NCBI GenBank assembly: GCA_900317565.1
Contig: ONHI01000076.1
Span: 1-32,250, forward strand
From: an uncultured Eubacteriales bacterium
GTDB taxonomy: Bacteria; Bacillota; Clostridia; Christensenellales; Aristaeellaceae
Direction of reading: 5' to 3'
Length of the DNA: 32,250 nucleotides
Shown one piece after another: positions 1-7,161 of this stretch (its first letter is position 1; the number at the start of each line of letters is the position of its first letter). A program made the translations under genes and the position numbers. The notes below the pieces were generated by a model. The model had not been told where the DNA came from. It ran no database searches and saw only the letters and a program-made list of their open reading frames with translations.

Positions 1-56
1 CCTCCTTGAAGGAAATTGGTTATTTCAACTATAGACCTTGTAATAACGTATGTCAA
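1..56 (-). promoter_or_regulatory. Promoter and ribosome binding site of a gene beyond the left edge
   Basis: Read on the minus strand, TTGACA (51-56) and TATAGT (28-33) are separated by exactly 17 bp, and an AAGGAGG Shine-Dalgarno (1-7) lies at the window edge. A minus-strand gene should therefore start just outside the window. In many Bacillota sigH is followed by rpmG-secE-nusG, so one of these is a reasonable guess, but nothing of the gene itself is visible. Confidence 0.6.
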
Positions 57-138
57 GCAAAAACTGACAGACGGGCGTATCCGTGCCGGTTCATACTGTA
101 TTCCCCCCGATTTTGACCGTTGACGTTCAAACCGGGAA

Positions 139-177
139 ACGGATTGCCACGTCGGCCTGCGGCCTCCTCGCAATGAC
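139..177. repeat. Dispersed palindromic repeat, copy 1 (REP-like)
   Basis: The unit begins GGATTGCCACGTCG, has a short variable GC-rich centre and ends CTCCTCGCAATGAC; ATTGC and GCAAT ends are inverted. Related copies lie at 8392-8430, 11992-12028 and, inverted, 12051-12080. All are intergenic. The function is unknown. Confidence 0.7.
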
Positions 178-259
178 GCGCTGGATGTTCAAAGGTCCTT
201 GCCTCGGGCAAACAAACAATCCGAAGAGGAATAAATAGCTTCACAAAGCATACGCAATA

Positions 260-299
260 ATGCTCCTTTACGCTGGAATCCTACCGCGTAAAGGAGCAT
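260..299 (-). terminator. Probable terminator of the sigH transcript
   Basis: A 14-bp perfect inverted repeat (260-273 with 286-299) around a 12-nt loop lies just past the sigH stop codon. The minus-strand sequence after it is only moderately T-rich, so factor-independent termination is likely but not certain. Confidence 0.55.
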
Positions 300-324
300 C
301 ATCAACAGTCAGGCCTCTGCCTTC

Positions 325-945
325 TCATTTTTCTTCCAGATATTTCAGCAGCTTCCGCTTGATCCTTTGCAGCGCGTTGTCGATGGATTTGACGTGGCGG
401 TTCATCTCCCCGGCGATCTCCACGTAGCTCTTGCCCTCCATGTAGCGCACCAGCACGTCCTTTTCCAGATCGGACAGCATCTGGCCGATCTTGCCCTCGA
501 TCAGGGAGAGGTCCTCCCGGTCGATGATCATCTCCTCGGGGTTGGACATGCCCTCCTCGGTCATGACGTCCAGCAGCGTGCGGTCGGAGTCCTCCTCGTA
601 GATGGGCTTGTTCAGGGAGATATAGCTGTTCAGCGGGATGTGCTTCTGGCGGGTGGCGGTCTTGATGGCGGTGATGATCTGCCGGGTGACACACAGCTCC
701 GCAAAGGCCCGGAAGGAGGACAGCTTCTCCGCGCGATAATCGCGGATGGCCTTGTACAGGCCGATCATGCCCTCCTGGACGATGTCCTCGTGGTCCGCGC
801 CGATCAGGAAGTAGTTCCGCGCCTTGGTGCGCACGAAATTCTTGTATTTGTTCAGCAGGTATTCCAGCGCCGCGCCGTCCGCGTCCTGCGCCAGCTTGAC
901 GATCTGCTCGTCCGCCATGCCTTCAAAATCGGGGGGTGTATACAT
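325..945 (-). CDS. sigH: RNA polymerase sigma-H factor (Spo0H family)
   Basis: This 206-residue protein belongs to the sigma-70 group that in Bacillus directs transition-phase, competence and early sporulation genes. Region 2 (about residues 25-100) carries the core- and -10-binding segment, including DHEDIVQEGMIGLYKAIRDY at 51-70. The C-terminal region 4 helix-turn-helix (about 155-200) recognises the -35 element. The ATG at 945 is preferred over an in-frame ATG at 1014 because AAAGGAGA lies upstream of it and SigH homologues begin near this point. It is the last gene of the mrnC-rlmB-rae1-sigH cluster, an order conserved in Bacillota, but a hairpin at 1070-1100 and a heptamer array separate it from rae1. 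Its presence suggests a sporulation or competence programme, though no other such gene is in the window. Confidence 0.93.
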   Translation of the reverse strand: MYTPPDFEGMADEQIVKLAQDADGAALEYLLNKYKNFVRTKARNYFLIGADHEDIVQEGMIGLYKAIRDYRAEKLSSFRAFAELCVTRQIITAIKTATRQKHIPLNSYISLNKPIYEEDSDRTLLDVMTEEGMSNPEEMIIDREDLSLIEGKIGQMLSDLEKDVLVRYMEGKSYVEIAGEMNRHVKSIDNALQRIKRKLLKYLEEK

Positions 946-1013
946 ATTCGGTGTCTTTCTCCTTTTGGTGGAGGGAGCGATATAATGAGGAATCGGGAAT
1001 TGACATGCCCACA

Positions 1014-1069
1014 ATTCCTACTCCCTACTCCCTGTTCCCTACTCCCTACTCCCTATTCCCTGCTCCCTG
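1014..1069. repeat. Heptamer repeat array (TCCCTAC type)
   Basis: About eight degenerate 7-bp units of the form CTCCCTA lie between rae1 and sigH. Similar 7-bp-period arrays with other unit sequences occur at 2471-2505, 3201-3230, 4902-4937, 5047-5093, 22105-22147, 27659-27680 and 27795-27830. Confidence 0.8.
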
Positions 1070-1100
1070 AAAAACCGATTTGCACGCCAAATCAGTTTTT
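1070..1100 (-). terminator. Hairpin at the rae1 stop codon
   Basis: On the minus strand AAAACTGATTTG pairs with CAAATCGGTTTT (one wobble) around a 5-nt loop and is followed by a short T run. The rae1 stop codon lies inside the left arm. It may partly terminate transcription before sigH. Confidence 0.55.
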
Positions 1101-1649
1101 CTCCCCCTTCCGCATCGCGTCCAGCTTGCGGCGCACGTCGGGGGGAAGGTGGTCGGCGATGGGGTTGCGCCGGGACACGGGCTTTTGGATGACCTGCCGG
1201 ATGCCGGCCTGGCGCAGCTGCTGCATCTCATACATCAGCTCCCGGGCGGACATGCGGCTCGCGCCGCGGCCCAGCACGATGGTCTGCTCCAGCGCGTCGG
1301 AGGACGCCACGCGCACCTCCACCCGCCGCAGGTCGATGTCGGGGGCCAGCTCGTCGCACAGCCGCTCAATATAACGGTCCGCGATCTCGCCCTTCTGGGT
1401 GTAGACCACGGTGACGTTGCCGTGGCGCTCCTCGGTGCGCATGGTCCTGTCGGACATCCAGGCGTCGAACACCAGCACCACCTGCTGGTCGGAATAGCCG
1501 GCGTAGTCCATCAGGTCGGACAGCAGCTTCTCCCGGGCGTCGGCCAGGCTGCCGGCGGACATGCCGGGGCCGCCGTCCCGCCGGGCGTTGATGATGTTAT
1601 AGCCGTCCACGATCAGCACGCGCTTCGGGGCCTTGCCTGCTCGCGCCAT
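1092..1649 (-). CDS. rae1: NYN-domain ribonuclease, YacP/Rae1 family
   Basis: This 185-residue protein is a PIN-like NYN nuclease. In B. subtilis the family member Rae1 cuts mRNA within the ribosomal A site. The first acidic motif is at residues 10-18 (RVLIVDGYN, Asp15), and a second is at 57-62 (VVLVFD, Asp62). A basic C-terminus follows. The length matches the family. GGAGAGGA precedes the ATG by 8-9 nt. It starts 5 nt after the rlmB stop codon, so the two are translationally close, and the cluster position agrees with the assignment. The catalytic residues are inferred from the family pattern. Confidence 0.88.
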   Translation of the reverse strand: MARAGKAPKRVLIVDGYNIINARRDGGPGMSAGSLADAREKLLSDLMDYAGYSDQQVVLVFDAWMSDRTMRTEERHGNVTVVYTQKGEIADRYIERLCDELAPDIDLRRVEVRVASSDALEQTIVLGRGASRMSARELMYEMQQLRQAGIRQVIQKPVSRRNPIADHLPPDVRRKLDAMRKGEKN

Positions 1650-1654
1650 CGCCG

Positions 1655-2695
1655 CTATCCTCTCCGGGCGCGGACGACCTCATACATCAGTATCCCCGCC
1701 GCCACGGAGGCGTTCAGCGATTCGATGCGCCCCAGCATGGGCAGCGAGACCGTCCTGTCGCACTTTTCCAGGGTCAGCCGGGCGATGCCCTCGCCCTCGG
1801 AGCCGATCACCAGCGCGATGGGGCCGGTGAGGTCCGCCTTCAGCGCGTCCTCGCCCTCCATGGCCGTGCCGACGACCCAGACGCCCCGGGCCTGCAGCTC
1901 CTCGATGGCCCGGTTCAGGTTCTTCACCCGGGCGATGGGCATGTGGTTCAGCGCGCCCGCCGCCGCCTTGGCCGCCGCAGGGGTCAGCCCCGCCGCCCGG
2001 CGCTCCGGGATCACCACGCCGTGGGCCCCGGCGCACTCCGCCGAGCGCACGATCGCGCCCAGGTTGTGGGGGTCGGTGATGCCGTCCAGCAGGATCAGGA
2101 AGGGCGCCTCGCCCTTCTCCGCCGCCGCGGCCAGCATGTCCTCCAGCGCCACGTAGGGCACCGCCGCCACGTAGGCCAGCATGCCCTGGTGGGCGGGATA
2201 GATTTGATCCAGCCGCGCCCGGTCCACCTGCTGCACCACCGCGCCGGCCTCCCGGGCCAGGCGGATGATCTCGTGGGCCGCGCCGGACAGCTCGCCCGAG
2301 GCCACCAGCAGCTTTTCCACCGGCCGCCCGGCCTTCAGCGCCTCCCGGATGGGGTTGCGCCCGGCCAGGATGTGCTCGTCCTCCGGCAGCTCGACGCCCT
2401 CGGCAGGCGCGGCGTCCTCCCGCTTGTACTGCCGCGGGCCCGTGGGCGCGCGGTAGGCGGAGCCCCGATGGAGTGTGGAGTGTGGAGTGTGGAGTGTGGA
2501 GTTGGAGGAAGTGGGCTTGTAGCTGTCCCTGCTCCGGTATTCATCGCTCCCGTCCTCCGTAACCCGCTGGGCGCGGGGCACGTTTTGGGCGATGCGGCCC
2601 ACCCGGGGACCGGCGGCGTCGGGATATGTCCGCCGCCCCGCGCCCTGGGTCCGGTTCCCCGAATAGGGCTTGCGGCGGTTGTTGTCGTTTGGCAT
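1655..2695 (-). CDS. rlmB: 23S rRNA (guanosine-2'-O-)-methyltransferase, RlmB/TrmH family
   Basis: This 346-residue SPOUT methyltransferase transfers a methyl group from S-adenosylmethionine to a ribose of 23S rRNA (G2251 in E. coli). The substrate-binding domain is at about 105-185. The three SpoU motifs are at 211-218 (NLGAIVRS), 294-304 (ALVIGSEGEGI) and 317-331 (ending RIESLNAS). The first 100 residues are a basic, low-complexity tail. The ATG at 2695 has AAGGAG 8 nt upstream, so the longer open frame reaching 2989 is not used. Residues 65-76 (NSTLHTPHSTLH) are encoded by a 7-bp repeat array (2471-2505) that also occurs in intergenic regions, so this tail has absorbed a repeat. Confidence 0.93.
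   Translation of the reverse strand: MPNDNNRRKPYSGNRTQGAGRRTYPDAAGPRVGRIAQNVPRAQRVTEDGSDEYRSRDSYKPTSSNSTLHTPHSTLHRGSAYRAPTGPRQYKREDAAPAEGVELPEDEHILAGRNPIREALKAGRPVEKLLVASGELSGAAHEIIRLAREAGAVVQQVDRARLDQIYPAHQGMLAYVAAVPYVALEDMLAAAAEKGEAPFLILLDGITDPHNLGAIVRSAECAGAHGVVIPERRAAGLTPAAAKAAAGALNHMPIARVKNLNRAIEELQARGVWVVGTAMEGEDALKADLTGPIALVIGSEGEGIARLTLEKCDRTVSLPMLGRIESLNASVAAGILMYEVVRARRG
2471..2505. repeat. Heptamer repeat array inside rlmB
   Basis: Four exact GAGTGTG units and a degenerate fifth lie within the rlmB reading frame. On the coding strand they give a period of 21 nt, or 7 residues, in the disordered N-terminal tail. Adding or losing one unit would shift the frame. Confidence 0.85.
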
Positions 2696-2751
2696 AGCAT
2701 TGGCTCCTTGGTCGTAGATAGCTTTTGTGGGACGCCTGAGGGGGGATCCCG

Positions 2752-3201
2752 TCAGAACGCCTCCTCCGGCAGGGCGAGCGCCAGGATCTCGTTCATCCTG
2801 TCCCGCTGGCCGGTGACGTACAGCCAGCCGATCAGCGCCTCCAGGGCGGTGGCGTGGTGGTACTCGCCGGGGTCGGCGTTCTTCGGGGGCGACTGGTGGG
2901 CGTTGCGGGCGCGGCGCACCACGTCCCGCTCCGCGTCGGTCAGCGCGTCCATCACGCGCTCCAGCGCCTCGCTCTGGGCGTGGGCGCACACCAGCGATAT
3001 GGCCTCCCGGTGCATGGCCCGCACCCTTCCGCCCTTGGCGATCAGGTGCTCCCGCACATACAAATCGTACAGCGAATCCCCCAGGTACGCCAGCTCCAGC
3101 GAGCCGGGGAGGCTTCCGTGTTCAAAGTTGAATATCATAGCGTGTCTGGCGCGGAGCCCGGAACGAGGTATTCCGACAGCCACATTCCCGGCCATCTTCA
3201 T
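2752..3201 (-). CDS. mrnC: Mini-ribonuclease III (MrnC)
   Basis: Mini-III is a dsRNA-binding-domain-less RNase III that matures 23S rRNA ends in Bacillota. The sequence keeps the family core: ELAYLGDSLYDLYVREHL (about residues 36-53), RRARNAHQSPP and the second acidic segment ATALEALIGWLYV. It is 149 residues from the ATG at 3201. Starts at 3195 (AGGA spaced 6 nt) or 3138 (128 aa) are also possible; the first 21 residues look unconserved and the family usually has a short N-terminus. The ribosome binding site for the long form is supplied by the heptamer array. It lies directly upstream of rlmB, as in other Bacillota. Confidence 0.88.
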   Translation of the reverse strand: MKMAGNVAVGIPRSGLRARHAMIFNFEHGSLPGSLELAYLGDSLYDLYVREHLIAKGGRVRAMHREAISLVCAHAQSEALERVMDALTDAERDVVRRARNAHQSPPKNADPGEYHHATALEALIGWLYVTGQRDRMNEILALALPEEAF

Positions 3202-3230
3202 TCCTCATTCCTCACTCCTCATTCCTCATT
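3201..3230. repeat. Heptamer repeat array (TCCTCAT type) at the mrnC start
   Basis: Four units of TTCCTCA lie between rhaB and mrnC. On the minus strand they read as repeated AATGAGG, which offers Shine-Dalgarno-like GAGG and ATG triplets directly before mrnC. Confidence 0.8.
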
Positions 3231-3237
3231 TATCCTA

Positions 3238-4719
3238 TTATTCCCCGAACAGCTTCAAATACCGCTCATACGCCTCGTCCCAGGCCTTCCCGTCGGTCTC
3301 GGGGATGCAGGTCTCGGTGGGGAAGGAGGCCTCCACCACCCGGCGCAGGGCCCAGATATCCTCGATCTCGCCCAGGGCGATGGCCTGCATCAGCAGGTTG
3401 CCGATGACGGTGCCCTCGCTGGGACCGGCGATCACGGGGCGCTTGATGGCCTCGGCGGTGAAGCGGTTCAGCAGCATGTTCTTGCTGCCGCCGCCCACGA
3501 TGTTCAGGCTCTTGATGGGCTTGCCCAGCATGTCCTTCTCCAGCCGCTCGATGGCCCAGCGGTATTTCAGCGCCAGGCCCTCGTAGATCACGCGGCTGAT
3601 CTCGCCCCGCCCTTCGGGCACGGCCTGGCCGGTCTTTTTGCAATACTCCTGGATGCGGGCGGGCATATCGCCGGGGGCCAGGAAGCAGGGATCGTCCACG
3701 TCGATGAGCGCCTTGAAGGCGGGCGCGCCCATGGCCATCTCCACCAGCTCCGCGAAGCCCACCGCGTCGCTGCGGCGGTCCCATTCGCGCTTGCACTCCT
3801 GGATGATCCACAGGCCCATGATGTTCTTCAGCAGCCGGATGGAGCCGTCCACGCCGCCCTCGTTGGTGTAGTTGGCGTTCATCACGCCCTCCGCGCACAG
3901 CGGCTTTTGCAGCTCCGCGCCCAGCAGCGACCAGGTGCCGGAGCTGATGTAGGCGAAGTCCGCGTCCCGGGCGGGCACCGCGGCGACGGCGCTGGCGGTG
4001 TCATGGCCGCCCACGGCGATCACCGGGATCTCGTCCACGCCGCACTCCCGGGCGATGTCGGGCAGCAGCGTGCCGCGCACGGTGCCCGGCAGCTTCACCT
4101 CGCCCAGCATCCTCGTGGGGATGCCCAGCTTCTCCAGCAGCTCCCGGTCCCAATCCCGGGTGAAGGGGTTGATCATCTCGCTGGTGGAGGCGATGGTATA
4201 TTCGGTGCCCTTCGCGCCGGTGAGCAGATAGGCCAGCAGGTCCGGCATGAACAGCAGGTCCGCCGCGGCGTCCAGGGTGGGATCACCCTCCTGGCGCATG
4301 GCGTAGAGCTGGTACAGCGTGTTGAACTGGTTGTAGGCCAGGCCCGTGCGGGCGAACAGCTCCGCGTCCGGTATGACCTCGCGCACCTTCTCCCGCATGC
4401 CCAGCGTGCGGTCGTCGCGGTAATTCACCGGCAGGCCCAGCAGGTGGCCGTTCGCGTCCAGCAGGCCGTAGTCCACGCCCCAGGTGTCGATGCCGATGGC
4501 GTCCACCTTCACGTCCATGTGGGAGATCTTCAACAGCGCCTGCTTCATTTCATACACCAGGCGCGGCACATCCCACACAAAGCGACCGCACAGCATCACC
4601 GGGTCGTTGGAAAAGCGGTGGATCTCCTGGATCTCCAGCTTGCCGTCCGCCAGCGTGCCCAGCATGGCCCGCCCGCTGGACGCCCCAAAGTCAAAGCCCA
4701 ACAGGTTCAGCGTCTTCAC
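3238..4719 (-). CDS. rhaB: Rhamnulokinase (FGGY carbohydrate kinase)
   Basis: The enzyme phosphorylates L-rhamnulose at C1 with ATP in L-rhamnose breakdown. It is 493 residues, usual for RhaB. The N-terminal phosphate-binding loop is at residues 8-20 (GFDFGASSGRAML). GIDTWGVDYGLLD and the rhamnulokinase-like YRDDRT follow. The C-terminal ATPase half carries SSGTWSLLG and VGGGSKNMLLNRF. The GTG at 4719 is preferred: AGGAG lies 7 nt before it and the residues upstream are not family-like. In-frame ATGs exist at 4734 and 4764. A consensus promoter lies at 4780-4808. No isomerase (rhaA), aldolase (rhaD) or transporter is in the window. The gap to mrnC is 36 nt with no clear terminator, so transcription may run on into the RNA-maturation cluster. 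Confidence 0.93.
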   Translation of the reverse strand: MKTLNLLGFDFGASSGRAMLGTLADGKLEIQEIHRFSNDPVMLCGRFVWDVPRLVYEMKQALLKISHMDVKVDAIGIDTWGVDYGLLDANGHLLGLPVNYRDDRTLGMREKVREVIPDAELFARTGLAYNQFNTLYQLYAMRQEGDPTLDAAADLLFMPDLLAYLLTGAKGTEYTIASTSEMINPFTRDWDRELLEKLGIPTRMLGEVKLPGTVRGTLLPDIARECGVDEIPVIAVGGHDTASAVAAVPARDADFAYISSGTWSLLGAELQKPLCAEGVMNANYTNEGGVDGSIRLLKNIMGLWIIQECKREWDRRSDAVGFAELVEMAMGAPAFKALIDVDDPCFLAPGDMPARIQEYCKKTGQAVPEGRGEISRVIYEGLALKYRWAIERLEKDMLGKPIKSLNIVGGGSKNMLLNRFTAEAIKRPVIAGPSEGTVIGNLLMQAIALGEIEDIWALRRVVEASFPTETCIPETDGKAWDEAYERYLKLFGE

Positions 4720-4779
4720 GGTATCACTCCTCATATTCGTTTTCAAAGGGACATTCGTCCTCATATTACAGCTATACCT

Positions 4780-4808
4780 ATTATACCAGATATTTCGCGG
4801 TCATACAA
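4780..4808 (-). promoter_or_regulatory. SigA-type promoter of rhaB
   Basis: TTGTAT (4803-4808) and TATAAT (4780-4785) are spaced by 17 bp on the minus strand, about 60 nt before the GTG start. No clear operator palindrome is seen. Confidence 0.75.
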
Positions 4809-4831
4809 GACCCGCCGCGGCGATGCGGCGC

Positions 4832-4860
4832 TTGCGCAAAGGTCTTAAATGGATTATAAT
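4832..4860 (+). promoter_or_regulatory. Candidate promoter of the MoxR operon
   Basis: TTGCGC (4832-4837), 17 bp, TATAAT (4855-4860). It diverges from the rhaB promoter, with the two -35 boxes 23 bp apart. It would give a leader of about 245 nt filled with repeats. Confidence 0.5.
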
Positions 4861-5100
4861 ATTCGCAAGGTGATCGGCGCCCTTATATTAAGGTTCTCCC
4901 GGTTCCCCTAGTCCCTAATCCCTAATCCCTAGTCCCTCTCAGGCGGGCGCCGACCTCTTCCGACCTCGCTGCGCTCGGCCACCTTCCCCTAAAGGGGAAG
5001 GCTATGGCGCCCCTACGGGATAATGTCGCTCTATCGTCTCCCGGTTCCCCTACTCCCTAATCCCTAATCCCTAGTCCCTAATCCCTACTCCCTCACCCCC
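4861..5100. repeat. Repeat-filled leader before the MoxR operon
   Basis: No gene is seen. Two 43-bp direct repeats with one mismatch (4895-4937 and 5037-5079) start TCTCCCGGTTCCCCTA and continue as TCCCTAA-type heptamer units. Between them lies a palindromic module (4960-5004) with CGACCTCGCTGCGCTCGG and a CCTTCCCCT/AGGGGAAGG hairpin. The same module recurs at 13783-13826. Confidence 0.8.
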
Positions 5101-5113
5101 CCGGAGGTACACC

Positions 5114-6058
5114 ATGGACACCCAACGCTTCACCGAATACAGGCACAATATCGTCGCCGCGGTCTCCCGGGCCATCGTGGGCAAGGACGAGGAGATCGAG
5201 AAGGTGCTGATCTGCTATGTCTGCGGCGGCCACGTGCTGCTGGAGGACGTGCCGGGCACGGGCAAGACGATGCTGCTGCGGGCCTTCGCGAAGGCCATCG
5301 GCGGCAGCTTCAGCCGCGTGCAGTTCACGCCGGACCTGCAGCCCTCGGACCTGACGGGCATCAACTTCTACAACCAGAAGGAGGGCGAATTCCGCTTCCG
5401 GCCGGGGCCGCTGTTCCGCGACGTGGTGCTGGCGGACGAGGTGAACCGCGCCACGCCCCGCACCCAGGCGGCGCTGCTGGAGGCCATGGAGGAGCGCCAG
5501 ATCACCGTGGACGGCGAGAGCTATCCCCTGGGCGCGCGCTTCATGGTGATGGCCACCCAGAACCCGCTGGAATCCTACGGCACCTTCCCGCTGCCCGAGG
5601 CCCAGGTGGACCGCTTCTTCATGCGGCTGGCGCTGGGCTACATGGACCGGGTGGAGGAGCTTTCGGTGCTGCGGCGGCGGGACACCGTGGACATCATCGC
5701 CGGGATCGAGCGGGCCGTGTCCGACGAGGACACCGCCTGGGTCCGGGCCCACTACCGGGACGTGAAGGTCACGGACGACGTGGCGGGCTACCTGATGGAC
5801 CTGGTGGAGGCCACCCGGACCGGCGAATTCAGCTGCGGCGTGTCCACCCGCGGGGCCATCGCCCTGTACAAGGCGGTGCAGGCCTCGGCGGCGCTGTCCG
5901 GCCGGGACTACGCGCTGCCGGAGGACATCCGGCGGATGGCCCCCTGCGTGCTGGCCCACAGGGTCGCCGCCGGGGCGGGCCTGAAGCGGGCCGACGCCGA
6001 GGCGAAGCTGGGCCACCTGATCGACCGGGTGCCGGTGCCCGTGGAAAGCCTGCCGTGA
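5114..6058 (+). CDS. MoxR-family AAA+ ATPase
   Basis: This 314-residue AAA+ ATPase belongs to the MoxR group, thought to act as chaperones that insert cofactors or assemble von Willebrand-type proteins. Walker A is at residues 45-52 (DVPGTGKT), Walker B at 104-109 (VVLADE) and sensor 1 at 147-151 (ATQNP). The C-terminal lid includes the STRGA motif typical of MoxR. GGAGG lies 8 nt before the ATG. Its stop overlaps the start of the DUF58 gene (GTGA), so the two are translationally coupled. The client is not known; the neighbours suggest a cell-envelope role. Confidence 0.92.
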   Translation: MDTQRFTEYRHNIVAAVSRAIVGKDEEIEKVLICYVCGGHVLLEDVPGTGKTMLLRAFAKAIGGSFSRVQFTPDLQPSDLTGINFYNQKEGEFRFRPGPLFRDVVLADEVNRATPRTQAALLEAMEERQITVDGESYPLGARFMVMATQNPLESYGTFPLPEAQVDRFFMRLALGYMDRVEELSVLRRRDTVDIIAGIERAVSDEDTAWVRAHYRDVKVTDDVAGYLMDLVEATRTGEFSCGVSTRGAIALYKAVQASAALSGRDYALPEDIRRMAPCVLAHRVAAGAGLKRADAEAKLGHLIDRVPVPVESLP

Positions 6059-7131
6059 TCGCCTTCCTGTTGATGCTGGCGGCGGTGATCGCCGGGGCGG
6101 AGCTGCTGTCGCTGCGCCGGGGGCTGGACGGCGTGGAATACGACGTGCGCCCCTCGAAGACCATCGCGGAGCCGGACGAGCCGCTGCAATTGGTCACGGT
6201 GGTCACCAACCGCAAGCGGCGCTTCCTGCCCTTCATCCGGCTGGTGGAGGACGTGCCGGACGCGCTATGCGTGGCGGGCGAGCTGCAGCCCGAGGATTTC
6301 AAGAGCCACCGCAGCGCGCTGCGCAGCACGGTCTACATGATGCCCCGCCAGCGGCTGACCCGCCGCACGGCCTTCAGCGTGCCCCGGCGGGGGCGCTATG
6401 TCTTCCTGGGGGCGACGCTGGAGGGCGGCGACTTCATGGGGCTCAGCACCGCGGCGCGCCGGGTGGAGTTGCACCGGGAGCTGGTGGTGCTGCCCCGCCC
6501 CGCGGACGCGGAGGCGCTGGATCGGGTGATGGGCGGCTGGATGGGCGACCGATCCGTGAACCGCTTCATCATGGAGGACCCGGTGCTGACCCTGGGCTAC
6601 CGGGACTACACCGGGCGGGAGCCCATGAAGCAGATCTCCTGGACCCAGACCGCGCGGCTGGGCCGCATGACCGTGCGCTGCCAGGATTACACCGTGGAGC
6701 GCAACGTGACCGTGATGCTGAACGGCCACAGCTTCGCCTTCGGCAGCTACGGCCGACAGACGCTGGAGGCGGCGATATCGCTGTGCCGCGGCGTGTGCGA
6801 GCAGCTGGAGGAGCGGCGCATCCCCTATTCCCTGATCACCAACCTGCGCAGCCTCGGCGCGCCGGATGGCTTCGGCGAGGTGGGCGACGGCCTGGGCGCG
6901 GCCCATCTGGCCACGGCGCTGGAGGGCCTGGGCCGGGCCGACTGCGAGAGCCGCGACACGCTGGAGGGGCTGTTCGACCGGGCGCTGTCCCGGGCTGCCC
7001 CCGGGCGCGGCCACATATTCATCACCCCCGTGCGGCAGGACGTGCACCCCGAGCTGCTGGAGCGCATACGCGCCGCGACGGGAGAGCACGTGCTGGCGCT
7101 CACCGGCGATCAATCGGACGAGACCCGATAG
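6055..7131 (+). CDS. DUF58 domain protein
   Basis: This 358-residue protein pairs with MoxR ATPases in many bacteria. A single hydrophobic N-terminal segment (residues 1-17) probably anchors it in the membrane. The DUF58 signature lies near residues 180-225, including DYTGREPMKQISWTQTARLG and a following vWA-like strand (VTVMLN). It starts with GTG overlapping the MoxR stop by 4 nt. DUF58 proteins resemble a von Willebrand A fold and their biochemical function is not settled. Confidence 0.88.
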   Translation: MIAFLLMLAAVIAGAELLSLRRGLDGVEYDVRPSKTIAEPDEPLQLVTVVTNRKRRFLPFIRLVEDVPDALCVAGELQPEDFKSHRSALRSTVYMMPRQRLTRRTAFSVPRRGRYVFLGATLEGGDFMGLSTAARRVELHRELVVLPRPADAEALDRVMGGWMGDRSVNRFIMEDPVLTLGYRDYTGREPMKQISWTQTARLGRMTVRCQDYTVERNVTVMLNGHSFAFGSYGRQTLEAAISLCRGVCEQLEERRIPYSLITNLRSLGAPDGFGEVGDGLGAAHLATALEGLGRADCESRDTLEGLFDRALSRAAPGRGHIFITPVRQDVHPELLERIRAATGEHVLALTGDQSDETR

Positions 7132-7161
7132 TTCGCCCGTTCCGCTGAAAGGAGCCGTCCC

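Larger units (their letters stand above)
57..324. other. Gene-free gap downstream of sigH
   Basis: No credible coding sequence is seen here. The gap holds one copy of a dispersed palindromic repeat (139-177) and a hairpin that probably ends the sigH transcript (260-299). The short open frames lack a ribosome binding site and read through the repeat. Confidence 0.5.

Noticed and set aside
2696..2989. An N-terminal extension of RlmB up to 2989
   Set aside because: It is Arg/Pro-rich and overlaps mrnC in another frame; the ATG at 2695 has a well-placed AAGGAG.
1014..5093. Heptamer arrays as CRISPR arrays
   Set aside because: The units are 7 bp and directly adjacent, with no spacers and no cas genes.
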